Shown piece after piece: positions 1-4,164 of a stretch of 5,826 nucleotides of DNA. The notes below the pieces were generated by a model that was given only the letters and a program-made list of their open reading frames with translations, was not told the DNA's origin and ran no database searches. Position numbers and translations under genes: made by a program. The DNA lies in assembly GCA_937974415.1 (NCBI GenBank), contig CALJXB010000367.1, forward strand, positions 1 to 5,826, read 5' to 3'. Within the stretch, counting starts at the first letter, position 1. Every line of letters starts with the position of its first letter. Source of the stretch: an uncultured Kiloniellales bacterium (GTDB lineage: Bacteria > Pseudomonadota > Alphaproteobacteria > Kiloniellales > JAKSDN01).

Positions 1-97
1 AAACGGTCGGCAAGCCGATGCCCAAAGTCCCTTTCGCGATGCCCGCCAAGAGGAAAACGGCCGTCGCGACGGCAGCAAGGCCAAAGAGGTCGGCCAA
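1..97 (-). CDS. TauE/SafE-family membrane exporter, N-terminal fragment (runs off the left edge)
   Basis: Reading the minus strand leftward from position 97 gives an open frame of 32 codons with no stop before the window ends. The start is a TTG at 97-95. It has an AGGAA Shine-Dalgarno at 109-105 seven bases upstream, and an in-frame TGA at 115-113 excludes any much longer start. The peptide begins MADLFGLAAVATAVFLL and continues AGIAKGTLGIGLPTV. This is a hydrophobic first membrane segment (about residues 4-20) followed by the A-G-x-x-K-G-x-x-G-x-G-x-P pattern typical of the first repeat of TauE/SafE (DUF81) permeases. Family members are inner-membrane proteins of about 250 residues, proposed to export sulfite, sulfoacetate or related organosulfur anions. 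The substrate cannot be told from this fragment. The family call rests on one motif, so it is good but not certain. Confidence 0.7.
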   Translation of the reverse strand, partial: MADLFGLAAVATAVFLLAGIAKGTLGIGLPTV

Positions 98-349
98 TCG
101 GCTGTTCCTATCTCACGAGCTGCAGGGTTGCCCTGGGCGAAAGGTCCCATCGTTATCATTTCCCCGCGCATCTGCGAAGCCCTCGCGGGACCGGGGCGCG
201 CGCTGCGTTGGAGGCCATGCTGCCGGCCTGCCGACGATCGCCGCAGAACCCCTATACGCAACTTGGGGAAGCGCGGCGGGCCCGAGAGGATGTTCAATAC
301 GGTCTGGCACGGAAGCGAATTTTAGGTGGCACGACGCGGGGGGAGCACG
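98..349. other. Intergenic region upstream of the TauE-like gene
   Basis: This stretch separates the leftward TauE-like gene from the small rightward ORF at 350. It holds the first copy of the three-copy repeat (247-298). Its six frames show only arginine-, proline- and alanine-rich translations without recognisable domains. The promoter for the TauE-like gene should lie here on the minus strand, but no convincing -35/-10 pair was found. Confidence 0.5.
247..298. repeat. Three-copy bipartite repeat, copy 1
   Basis: A 28-bp block at 247-274 is identical to blocks at 596-623 and 1142-1169. It starts AACCCCTATACGCAA and ends CTTGGGGAAGCGC. A second conserved block, TGTTCAAT, follows at 291-298 after a 16-bp non-conserved, GC-rich spacer containing the palindrome CGGGCCCG. 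The CCCC and GGGG runs inside the 28-bp block could form a 4-bp stem with a 12-nt loop. Although the strand is undetermined, all three copies lie in the same orientation, and all lie outside recognisable genes. The pattern fits a dispersed intergenic repeat of the REP or small non-autonomous kind, or a recurring regulatory RNA or protein site. Confidence 0.85.
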
Positions 350-532
350 ATGCGCGGAGCCCAAGCCTTTCTGACCAGGATGGCAAAGCAGGTGTCCGGC
401 CGGCTTCGAGCCTTTCGGTTCCTGCGCGCGCGCCAGGGCGAGCGCGACGAGGCGCAGCGCGATCCCTTGGCGGCCTACGCCGCGCCGCCGCGGCGCTCCA
501 AGGAGCCACCCTATGCCTCCCTGCGTCAGTAG
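350..532 (+). CDS. Small hypothetical protein, 60 residues
   Basis: The ORF begins at ATG 350 behind a strong purine-rich ribosome site (GGGGGGAG, ending about 5 bases upstream) and ends at TAG 530-532. An in-frame ATG at 326 lacks such a site, so 350 is preferred. The third codon position is G or C in about four fifths of the codons, as expected for a real gene in this GC-rich DNA. The product is basic and arginine-rich. Its N-terminal half could form an amphipathic helix (about residues 4-30), and its C-terminal tail is rich in proline and alanine and ends PPYASLRQ. There is no signal peptide, no membrane segment and no recognised domain. Repeat copies flank it on both sides (ending at 298 and starting at 596). 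It may be a genuine small protein, but no function can be assigned. Confidence 0.45.
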   Translation: MRGAQAFLTRMAKQVSGRLRAFRFLRARQGERDEAQRDPLAAYAAPPRRSKEPPYASLRQ

Positions 533-595
533 TCGGGGCGCGGCCCGGGAAATCCCCGGAAATCCATGCCCCGCGAGGCGGCGTCATTCCTGCAC

Positions 596-647
596 AACCC
601 CTATACGCAACTTGGGGAAGCGCAAGCCGGCCGTTCTCCTGTTCAAT
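596..647. repeat. Three-copy bipartite repeat, copy 2
   Basis: The 28-bp block at 596-623 matches copies 1 and 3 at every base. TGTTCAAT follows at 640-647 after a 16-bp spacer, the same spacing as in copy 1. The spacer sequence differs but again contains a GC palindrome (GCCGGC). The copy begins 63 bases after the stop of the small ORF at 350-532 and carries no T-tract, so it is not an obvious terminator. Confidence 0.85.
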
Positions 648-702
648 GGCCCCTGTGTTCATTAATTCGTGACGCAACTGGAAGCGACGGGGATGGGGGT
701 CC

Positions 703-900
703 ATGGGCACGAGACTTCTAGTTCAGGACGGTACCTATCCGATCCTATGGTGCTTGGGCGGAGCACCCGCTTTCGTCCGCCGCGAGTGGCAGTCGCTCGG
801 CACCGAGGCAATCCCAGAGGCAATCAACGACAACGACCCGGACAGTCGCGCGAAGGAGAAGGGCGGCAGTGTGTCGGCCCTCGGGGCGGGAGCCGAGTGA
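703..900 (+). CDS. Small hypothetical protein, 65 residues
   Basis: The ORF runs from ATG 703 to TGA 898-900, behind a GATGGGGG stretch that could serve as a ribosome site. The translation is balanced in composition: a short hydrophobic N-terminal part (YPILWCLGGAPAFV, about residues 12-25) and an acidic, polar tail (INDNDPDSRAKEKGG). The other frames here are almost pure Arg/Gly/Ser and look non-coding. Roughly three quarters of third codon positions are G or C, which is modest support. A 20-codon ORF starts at ATG 900-902, overlapping the stop, but looks like chance. No domain is recognised. It lies just upstream of the structured segment at 963-1099 and could be cotranscribed with it. Confidence 0.35.
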   Translation: MGTRLLVQDGTYPILWCLGGAPAFVRREWQSLGTEAIPEAINDNDPDSRAKEKGGSVSALGAGAE

Positions 901-1007
901 TGCGCCACTGGATGATGCTCTCCGGGGATGCGCCAGGTCATGCGCGTCGGAGCCGGGGTTGATTGGGCATCGGCTTAGAGTGATGCCCAAAAGGGGGAGG
1001 GACATAA

Positions 1008-1058
1008 ATGAACCGGGATGGTGTCGGTACTAGGCACGGGGAGAAACATCCCGATTGA
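1008..1058 (+). CDS. Possible 16-residue micro-ORF inside the structured RNA
   Basis: ATG 1008 is preceded by a very strong Shine-Dalgarno-like run (AGGGGGAGGG, ending about 6 bases upstream). The frame stops at TGA 1056-1058, eleven bases before the terminator stem. The peptide would be MNRDGVGTRHGEKHPD, hydrophilic and unlike any known leader peptide, with no run of a single amino acid to suggest attenuation. The coding stretch coincides with hairpin B, so translation and folding would compete. The ribosome site argues for translation. The tiny size and the extensive pairing argue that the segment is mainly an RNA. Confidence 0.2.
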   Translation: MNRDGVGTRHGEKHPD

Positions 1059-1068
1059 CGTCCTTCTT

Positions 1069-1099
1069 AGCCCCGCCCCTGCAGGCGGGGCTTTCCCTT
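1069..1099 (+). terminator. Intrinsic terminator T1
   Basis: AGCCCCGCC (1069-1077) pairs perfectly with GGCGGGGCT (1084-1092) around a 6-nt loop, followed by TTCCCTTT. The T-tract is interrupted by three C residues, so termination may be incomplete. It closes the structured segment that starts at 963. Orientation is plus, because the minus side has no T-run. Confidence 0.7.
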
Positions 1100-1141
1100 T
1101 GGGGCTTTCTCGTTTCCCGGGGATCCGTCCCAGACACGTGG

Positions 1142-1192
1142 AACCCCTATACGCAACTTGGGGAAGCGCCCCGGCGCTCGTGGGTGTTCAAT
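1142..1192. repeat. Three-copy bipartite repeat, copy 3
   Basis: The 28-bp block at 1142-1169 is identical to those at 247 and 596, and TGTTCAAT follows at 1185-1192. Here the spacer is 15 bp rather than 16. The end of the block plus the spacer can form a short stem (AGCGC with GCGCT, 1165-1178) around CCCG. The copy starts 50 bp after terminator T1. The one-base spacer change shifts the reading frame between the two blocks, which argues against the repeat being a conserved protein motif. Confidence 0.85.
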
Positions 1193-1402
1193 GAGGGCAT
1201 GGAGAAAGTCCTTACAATCGGCGTCGAACCGGAGCTTCCGAACAGTCGTGCCGTAGGCCAAGCGATGGCTTGCGGCGTTCTTTCTCCGCGCCTGGCGTCC
1301 CGGCTCTGTCGCGGCTTCGGAGCGGCCAAAGATGATGCCGTCGACACGAGTCCCGTTAGGGTCGCCAGTCCCTGGAACGGAAGCCGGTCCCGAACGTCTC
1401 CT

Positions 1403-1438
1403 TGTCAAAGACGATTGTTGTGTCAAAGACGCTTGTTG
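1403..1438. repeat. 18-bp tandem duplication
   Basis: Two adjacent 18-bp units, TGTCAAAGACGATTGTTG (1403-1420) and TGTCAAAGACGCTTGTTG (1421-1438), differ at one base. A degenerate partial third unit (TGTCGAAGACG) follows at 1437-1447. The unit length is a multiple of three, so every frame stays open across it. It probably arose by slippage or local duplication. Confidence 0.85.
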
Positions 1439-1530
1439 TCGAAGACGGCCACGAAAGGACGAGGTTCGGCGCATTCGAGAGTAGTGGTTTAGAGCAGCCC
1501 GCTCTGGGAACAGCCTGTCACCCCCTTTTG

Positions 1531-1560
1531 CCCTGCCCCGCTTCGGCGGGGCTCTCTTTT
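1531..1560 (+). terminator. Intrinsic terminator T2 (UUCG tetraloop)
   Basis: GCCCCGC (1535-1541) pairs with GCGGGGC (1546-1552) across a TTCG tetraloop, followed by TCTCTTTT. This is a strong, textbook plus-strand terminator. No convincing gene lies directly upstream, so it may end a transcript from the unassigned region 1093-1534. Confidence 0.8.
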
Positions 1561-1580
1561 GGCTTATGCCGAGTGGTCAA

Positions 1581-1609
1581 TTGTCAGCGCAAGGCAGTCG
1601 GAGTAACCT
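1581..1609 (+). promoter_or_regulatory. Possible promoter for a short RNA
   Basis: TTGTCA (1581-1586) differs from the TTGACA consensus at one base. It is separated by 17 bp from TAACCT (1604-1609), a weak -10 match (3 of 6). Transcription would start near 1616, between terminators T2 and T3. The spacing and the position support it, but the -10 element is poor. Confidence 0.3.
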
Positions 1610-1615
1610 TTTGGT

Positions 1616-1688
1616 ACCCTTTGGTAATTTGATCTGAAACTCATCAACGAACCAATGCCTTGCCCCGCTTCGGCGGGGCTTTCTTTTT
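1616..1688 (+). ncRNA. Candidate small RNA of about 73 nt
   Basis: Downstream of the promoter-like pair lies a symmetric hairpin. TTGGT (1621-1625) pairs with ACCAA (1651-1655), a 3-by-3 internal loop follows, and then TTGAT (1629-1633) pairs with ATCAA (1643-1647) around a 9-nt loop. Terminator T3 follows immediately. No ORF of sense length fits between T2 and T3, so a small RNA explains the arrangement better than a gene. The transcript would converge on the minus-strand ctaA/ThiS-like operon that ends at 1741. Alternatively the hairpin is chance and T3 is a backup terminator. The RNA is not recognised as any known family. Confidence 0.4.
1658..1688 (+). terminator. Intrinsic terminator T3 (UUCG tetraloop)
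   Basis: GCCCCGC (1662-1668) pairs with GCGGGGC (1673-1679) around TTCG, followed by TTTCTTTTT. Its core of 20 bases (1661-1680) is identical to that of T2 (1534-1553). The T-run lies only on the plus-strand side, so it points toward the converging minus-strand operon. As a hairpin it might also slow polymerase coming the other way. Confidence 0.85.
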
Positions 1689-1740
1689 GAGCGTGACGGG
1701 TCGTCTGTAAGTGAGGCGCGCGACAATGACCGGCGACGGG

Positions 1741-2004
1741 TCAGCCGTACTTGGGCTTGGGCAGGATCGTTACTTCGTCGTCGTCGCTGAGTCGTACCAG
1801 GCCGTGCCGCGGCTGAGGCACGATCTCGCCGTTCACCTTGACCAGGTAGTTGCGGTCGCGCGACAGGCCGAGCGTCTGCATGACATCCCAGGGCGTGGCG
1901 TGCGAAGGGACCTCGAGCTCGACCCGGTTGCCTTGGCCGCTCGGCGGCCTGCCTTGCGGCAAATGGGCGCCGAGCCGCACGATGGTTCTCACGGTGATCT
2001 TCAC
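1741..2004 (-). CDS. MoaD/ThiS-like ubiquitin-fold protein without C-terminal Gly-Gly
   Basis: This is an 87-residue product if started at GTG 2004 (MKITVRTIVRLG). Another GTG at 2028 would add eight residues (MCGSERDV). The shorter form is chosen because the family begins with an MKITV-type first strand, although neither start has a strong ribosome site. The fold markers fit the sulfur-carrier family: first strand at 2-8, the VELEVPSHATPWDVMQTLGL strand-helix unit at about 28-47, a YLVKVNGEIVP strand at 53-63, and the LSDDDEVTILP turn and last strand at 72-82. ThiS and MoaD end in Gly-Gly, which is adenylated and thiocarboxylated. This protein ends KPKYG with a single glycine, so classic sulfur transfer is doubtful. 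It starts 27 bp after the ctaA stop (3 bp with the longer start) on the same strand and is probably cotranscribed. Its role is unknown. Confidence 0.75.
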   Translation of the reverse strand: MKITVRTIVRLGAHLPQGRPPSGQGNRVELEVPSHATPWDVMQTLGLSRDRNYLVKVNGEIVPQPRHGLVRLSDDDEVTILPKPKYG

Positions 2005-2031
2005 GACGTCGCGCTCGGACCCGCACACGCC

Positions 2032-3117
2032 CTAAAGGCCGGCGCGCCGGAGGCTGTGCAGCGCGCAGATCGCCACCGTCAGGAGGGCCAGGGCGCCGGC
2101 CTGGTGCAGGGCGCCGAGCCAGACCGGTACCACCAGCAGCAAGGCGGAGATGCCGAGCGCCACCTGCAGTGCCGCCACAATGGCAAGCAGCGCCATCGCC
2201 CGGCGCGCCGAGGCGCTCAGAGGCGCGGCCAGCGAAGCGGCCCAGAGGGCAATCGCACCGGCCAGGGTGGCGATCGCCAGGACCCGGTGATTGAACTGGA
2301 CGGCGGCCACGTTCTCGAACAGGTTTGCACTCCACGAGCTGAGGGCGCCGTAGTCCTCCGGCACCAGCCGCCCGTCCATGAGGGGGAAGGTGTTGTAAAT
2401 GAAGCCGGCGTTCAGCCCGGCCACGAATCCGCCTGAGGCGATGGTGATGATCGAGAGGGCGACGAGCGCGACCAGGCCCAGGCGCAGGGCGCCGGCCCGT
2501 CGGCTGCCGCCATCGAGAGGGGCGAGCAGCCTGAGGGCGATCGCCAGGGTGTAGACGTAGACCGCGACGGCCAGCAGCAAATGGGCGACCAACCGGTACT
2601 GGCTCACGTCGGTCCGCTCGGCGAAGCCGCTGGCCACCATGTACCAGCCCATGAGGCCCTGCAGCGCTCCCAGCGCGAAGATTGCCCAGAGGTGGCGCGC
2701 CAGGCCCGGCTTGAGGCGGCGCCTCAGCCAGAACCACAGCATCGGCAGCAGGAACACCACGCCGATCAAGCGGCCCCAGAGGCGGTGGATGTATTCCAGC
2801 CAGAAGATCTCGCGGAACTCGTCCAGGCTCATGCCCCGGTTGACCTCCTGGTACTCCGGGATCTGCTGGTAGAGGGCGAAGAGGCGCTGCCACTCGGCCT
2901 CGCTCAAAGGCGGCAGGGCGCCGCTCAAGGGCGCCCACTCCATGATCGACAGGCCGGACTCCGTCAGTCGCGTCACCGCGCCAATCACTGCCATGGCGAA
3001 GATCATGGCGCTGCAGATCAAGAGCCACACCGCCACCGCCTTGTCGTCGCGGCTGGGCGCGCGGGCCCCGAGGTCCGCCGCGTGTGTGGGCTCATCCGTG
3101 TGGGTCGTGGTTGTCAT
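2032..3117 (-). CDS. ctaA: Heme A synthase (COX15/CtaA, class 2)
   Basis: This 361-residue inner-membrane protein oxidises the C8 methyl of heme O to the formyl group of heme A, the cofactor of aa3-type cytochrome oxidase. The sequence shows a polar N-terminus (1-27) and eight hydrophobic segments, at about 29-48, 112-130, 142-163, 175-198, 210-236, 273-298, 306-331 and 334-355. The four family histidines are present: H111 in EYIHRLWGR, H179 in VAHLLLA, H277 in FNHRVLA and H338 in LHQAGA. The long first periplasmic loop carries LTESGLSIMEW, and NTFPLMDGRLVPE (242-254) is the COX15-class signature. Cysteine pairs of the Bacillus type are absent, as expected for class 2. ATG 3117 gives the usual length, but no good Shine-Dalgarno precedes it. 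The ThiS-like gene follows closely. No ctaB or cox genes are in the window. Confidence 0.95.
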   Translation of the reverse strand: MTTTTHTDEPTHAADLGARAPSRDDKAVAVWLLICSAMIFAMAVIGAVTRLTESGLSIMEWAPLSGALPPLSEAEWQRLFALYQQIPEYQEVNRGMSLDEFREIFWLEYIHRLWGRLIGVVFLLPMLWFWLRRRLKPGLARHLWAIFALGALQGLMGWYMVASGFAERTDVSQYRLVAHLLLAVAVYVYTLAIALRLLAPLDGGSRRAGALRLGLVALVALSIITIASGGFVAGLNAGFIYNTFPLMDGRLVPEDYGALSSWSANLFENVAAVQFNHRVLAIATLAGAIALWAASLAAPLSASARRAMALLAIVAALQVALGISALLLVVPVWLGALHQAGALALLTVAICALHSLRRAGL

Positions 3118-3245
3118 GGCGCGCCAGACTAATCAGCGGAAGGCGCCGCGCCAAGGCATCTGCTTGCTTCCGACCGAGACGGAGTCAGGCGCCGCGGTGT
3201 GTTAGTCTGGCGCACGGGCACAGCGGTACGGAAGGAGGCGAGTCG
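3118..3245. promoter_or_regulatory. Divergent ctaA/GFA intergenic region with a symmetric inverted repeat
   Basis: A perfect 12-bp inverted repeat brackets the region: GCGCCAGACTAA at 3121-3132 and TTAGTCTGGCGC at 3202-3213, centred at 3167. Inside it, AGGCGCCGCG occurs twice (3141-3150 and 3187-3196), and the GGCGCC palindromes are centred at 3167.5. The layout is therefore nested and nearly symmetric. On each strand TTAGTC reads toward its gene. It could be a -10-like element or half of an operator shared by both genes. On the ctaA side it ends 8 bp before the ATG, suggesting a leaderless or very short leader. No clear -35 was found on either strand. Confidence 0.55.
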
Positions 3246-3704
3246 ATGGCGGATGAAGCGCTCGAAGGCGGCTGTCAATGCGGTGCCGTGCGCTACCGGG
3301 TGGGCGCGGCGGCGCGCGAGATCTATCACTGCCACTGCGCCATGTGCCGCAAGCTCCACGGCGCCTTGTTCGCGACCTGGGCGGTGGTGCCGCGCGGCGG
3401 CGTCGCGGTGGTGCGGGGCGAGGCGGCGCTCGCCACCTTCGAGTCTTCGCCGGGGGTGCGGCGGCGCTTCTGCGGCTCGTGCGGCTGTCCTCTATTCTGC
3501 GAGATCGACAGCGACCCCGACCTGGACTGGTACGCGCCGGGCACCCTGGACGGCGGCGCCCACCCCGGTCATGCAGCCGACCGGGAACAGCATATCTTCG
3601 TCGGCTCCAAGGTCCAGTGGCAGGATATCCCCGACGGCCTCAAACGCTATGAGGCCTATCCGCCCGCCTACGGCGGGTCAGAGGAGTCCGAGGGGGCTCA
3701 ATGA
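3246..3704 (+). CDS. GFA-family zinc-binding protein (glutathione-dependent formaldehyde-activating enzyme-like)
   Basis: This 152-residue cytoplasmic protein starts at ATG 3246 behind a perfect AAGGAGG (3232-3238, 7-bp spacing). The metal ligands of the family are complete. C10 and C12 lie in GGCQCGAVRY, C29, C31 and C34 in HCHCAMCRK, and C76 and C79 in FCGSCGCPLF. An F-A-T-W stretch (42-45) and the C-terminal IFVGSKVQWQDIPDG segment are also characteristic. Length is normal for the family (about 120-190). The founding member, Gfa of Paracoccus, was described as assisting the condensation of formaldehyde with glutathione. Most homologues like this one have no proven substrate, so a specific formaldehyde role is only a possibility. 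No glutathione-dependent formaldehyde dehydrogenase lies nearby. It diverges from ctaA and converges on usg. Confidence 0.9.
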   Translation: MADEALEGGCQCGAVRYRVGAAAREIYHCHCAMCRKLHGALFATWAVVPRGGVAVVRGEAALATFESSPGVRRRFCGSCGCPLFCEIDSDPDLDWYAPGTLDGGAHPGHAADREQHIFVGSKVQWQDIPDGLKRYEAYPPAYGGSEESEGAQ

Positions 3705-3705
3705 C

Positions 3706-3987
3706 TTAATGGAGGGTCAGACAGGCCCCGGCGTTGCGGACCGAGGGGGCCTGGATCACCGGCAGGGTCGCCACCCGGACCGAGTGCAGCTTGCCGTCCA
3801 GTTCGCGCTGCCAGAAGTCCAGAAATTGGCGCAGGACCGGGTAATTGGGCGCGGTGTCGTAGTCCTGCCAGACGTAGCGCTGCAGCAGGCCCGGATGGTC
3901 CGGCATATGGTAGAGAATCTCGGCCGTCGTCAGGCGGTGGTCTTTGAGTTGTTGGCTCAGGCCCGTCATGCCGTTCGATATCCACAT
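3706..3987 (-). CDS. usg: Usg-like family protein
   Basis: This 93-residue soluble protein matches the alphaproteobacterial Usg-like family. Family hallmarks seen are LKDHRLTTAEILYHMPDHP (14-32), LLQRYVWQDYDTAPNYPVL (34-52), FLDFWQRELDGKLHSVRVA (55-73), and the terminal Leu-His. No signal peptide or membrane segment is present, and the biochemical role of the family is not established. ATG 3987 is taken as the start. An internal ATG at codon 7 (MTGLSQQL) is nearly as likely, because neither has a strong ribosome site and family conservation begins only after it. The gene is divergent from the groES-groEL operon, and its stop lies one base from the stop of the GFA gene, with no terminator between them. 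Confidence 0.87.
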   Translation of the reverse strand: MWISNGMTGLSQQLKDHRLTTAEILYHMPDHPGLLQRYVWQDYDTAPNYPVLRQFLDFWQRELDGKLHSVRVATLPVIQAPSVRNAGACLTLH

Positions 3988-4126
3988 CGGTGATCAAGGG
4001 CTTATCTGAAAAGTGTGCCCCGCCGATTCTCACGGCGCAACAGAAAATCCTTATTTTTTAATGACTTAGCAGCCGAGCCCCAAGATTGCTGCCAGGGCCC
4101 GCCGAACGACGACAAATCTTTTGATC

Positions 4127-4163
4127 TCAAGGCCTTGACAGCAATTCCGCCAATCCCTAGATC
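4127..4163 (+). promoter_or_regulatory. groES-groEL promoter
   Basis: TTGACA (4135-4140) is a perfect vegetative -35, followed after 17 bp by TAGATC (4158-4163) as a weak -10. The same bases also fit a heat-shock RpoH promoter: CTTGACA (4134-4140), 14 bp, then CCCTAGAT (4155-4162), resembling the CCCCAT-type -10. A 12-bp perfect palindrome, TCAAGGCCTTGA (4127-4138), overlaps the -35. Transcription would start near 4170, inside the CIRCE element. Dual use by the two sigma factors is inference. Confidence 0.7.
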
Positions 4164-4164
4164 C

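Larger units (their letters stand above)
963..1099 (+). ncRNA. Candidate structured RNA with three stem-loops, ending in a terminator
   Basis: Three successive stem-loops are visible on the plus strand. Hairpin A is a perfect 9-bp stem, TTGGGCATC (963-971) with GATGCCCAA (982-990), closing a 10-nt loop. Hairpin B pairs CGGGATG (1014-1020) with CATCCCG (1047-1053), and an inner 5-bp stem pairs GTGTC (1021-1025) with GGCAC (1033-1037), including one G-U pair. Hairpin C is a 9-bp terminator stem at 1069-1092. Between A and B is a single-stranded, purine-rich segment (AAGGGGGAGG, 990-1000) that looks like a ribosome site for a 16-codon ORF at 1008-1058. It could be a free-standing small RNA, or a leader that folds around a very short reading frame. 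It does not resemble tRNA, tmRNA, SRP RNA or RNase P RNA. No clear promoter was found, so the 5' end is a guess. Confidence 0.45.
1093..1534. other. Region without a recognisable gene
   Basis: This stretch between terminators T1 and T2 contains repeat copy 3 (1142-1192) and an 18-bp tandem duplication (1403-1438). A plus-strand frame can be read from ATG 1199 to TAG 1490-1492 (97 codons). Its codon choice is mixed, it has only a weak GAGG ribosome site four bases from the start, and its last third is dominated by the tandem repeat and by Arg/Ser codons, so it is not called as a gene. A minus-strand frame (1347 to 1147) also shows no domain. A 5-bp stem-loop, AGAGC/GCTCT, lies at 1491-1505 upstream of T2. 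Confidence 0.5.

Noticed and set aside
669..962. A 97-codon plus-strand frame overlapping the 65-residue ORF
   Set aside because: The translation is dominated by Arg, Gly and Ser and lacks a ribosome site. The overlapping frame from 703 is more credible.
247..1192. CRISPR array
   Set aside because: The three repeats are 349 and 546 bp apart, far beyond CRISPR spacer lengths, and no cas genes are present.
247..1192. Protein motif (NPYTQLGEA) shared by hypothetical proteins
   Set aside because: The repeat is read in different frames in its copies, and the spacer length changes by one base, so the conservation is at the DNA or RNA level.
1201..1215. GGAGAAAGTCC resembling the RNase P RNA GGAAAGTCC core
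   Set aside because: It lacks the surrounding conserved RNase P RNA sequence and structure. The match is too short.
1199..1492. A 97-codon plus-strand frame (MEKVLTIGVEPELPNS...)
   Set aside because: The first part looks faintly protein-like, but the ribosome site is weak, codon choice is mixed, and the tail consists of the tandem repeat and Arg/Ser codons. No family is recognised.
1577..3028. A 483-codon minus-strand frame overlapping ctaA
   Set aside because: It is a shifted frame of the ctaA coding sequence with an Arg/Gly/Pro-rich translation and no domain, while the ctaA frame shows all family residues.
3663..3677. CCCGCC/GGCGGG hairpin near the GFA stop codon as a terminator
   Set aside because: The loop is three bases, no T-run follows on either strand, and it lies inside coding sequence.
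4021..4037. CGCCG/CGGCG stem upstream of groES
   Set aside because: The stem is only 5 bp and no T-tract follows directly. It could equally be part of the usg leader, with no further support.
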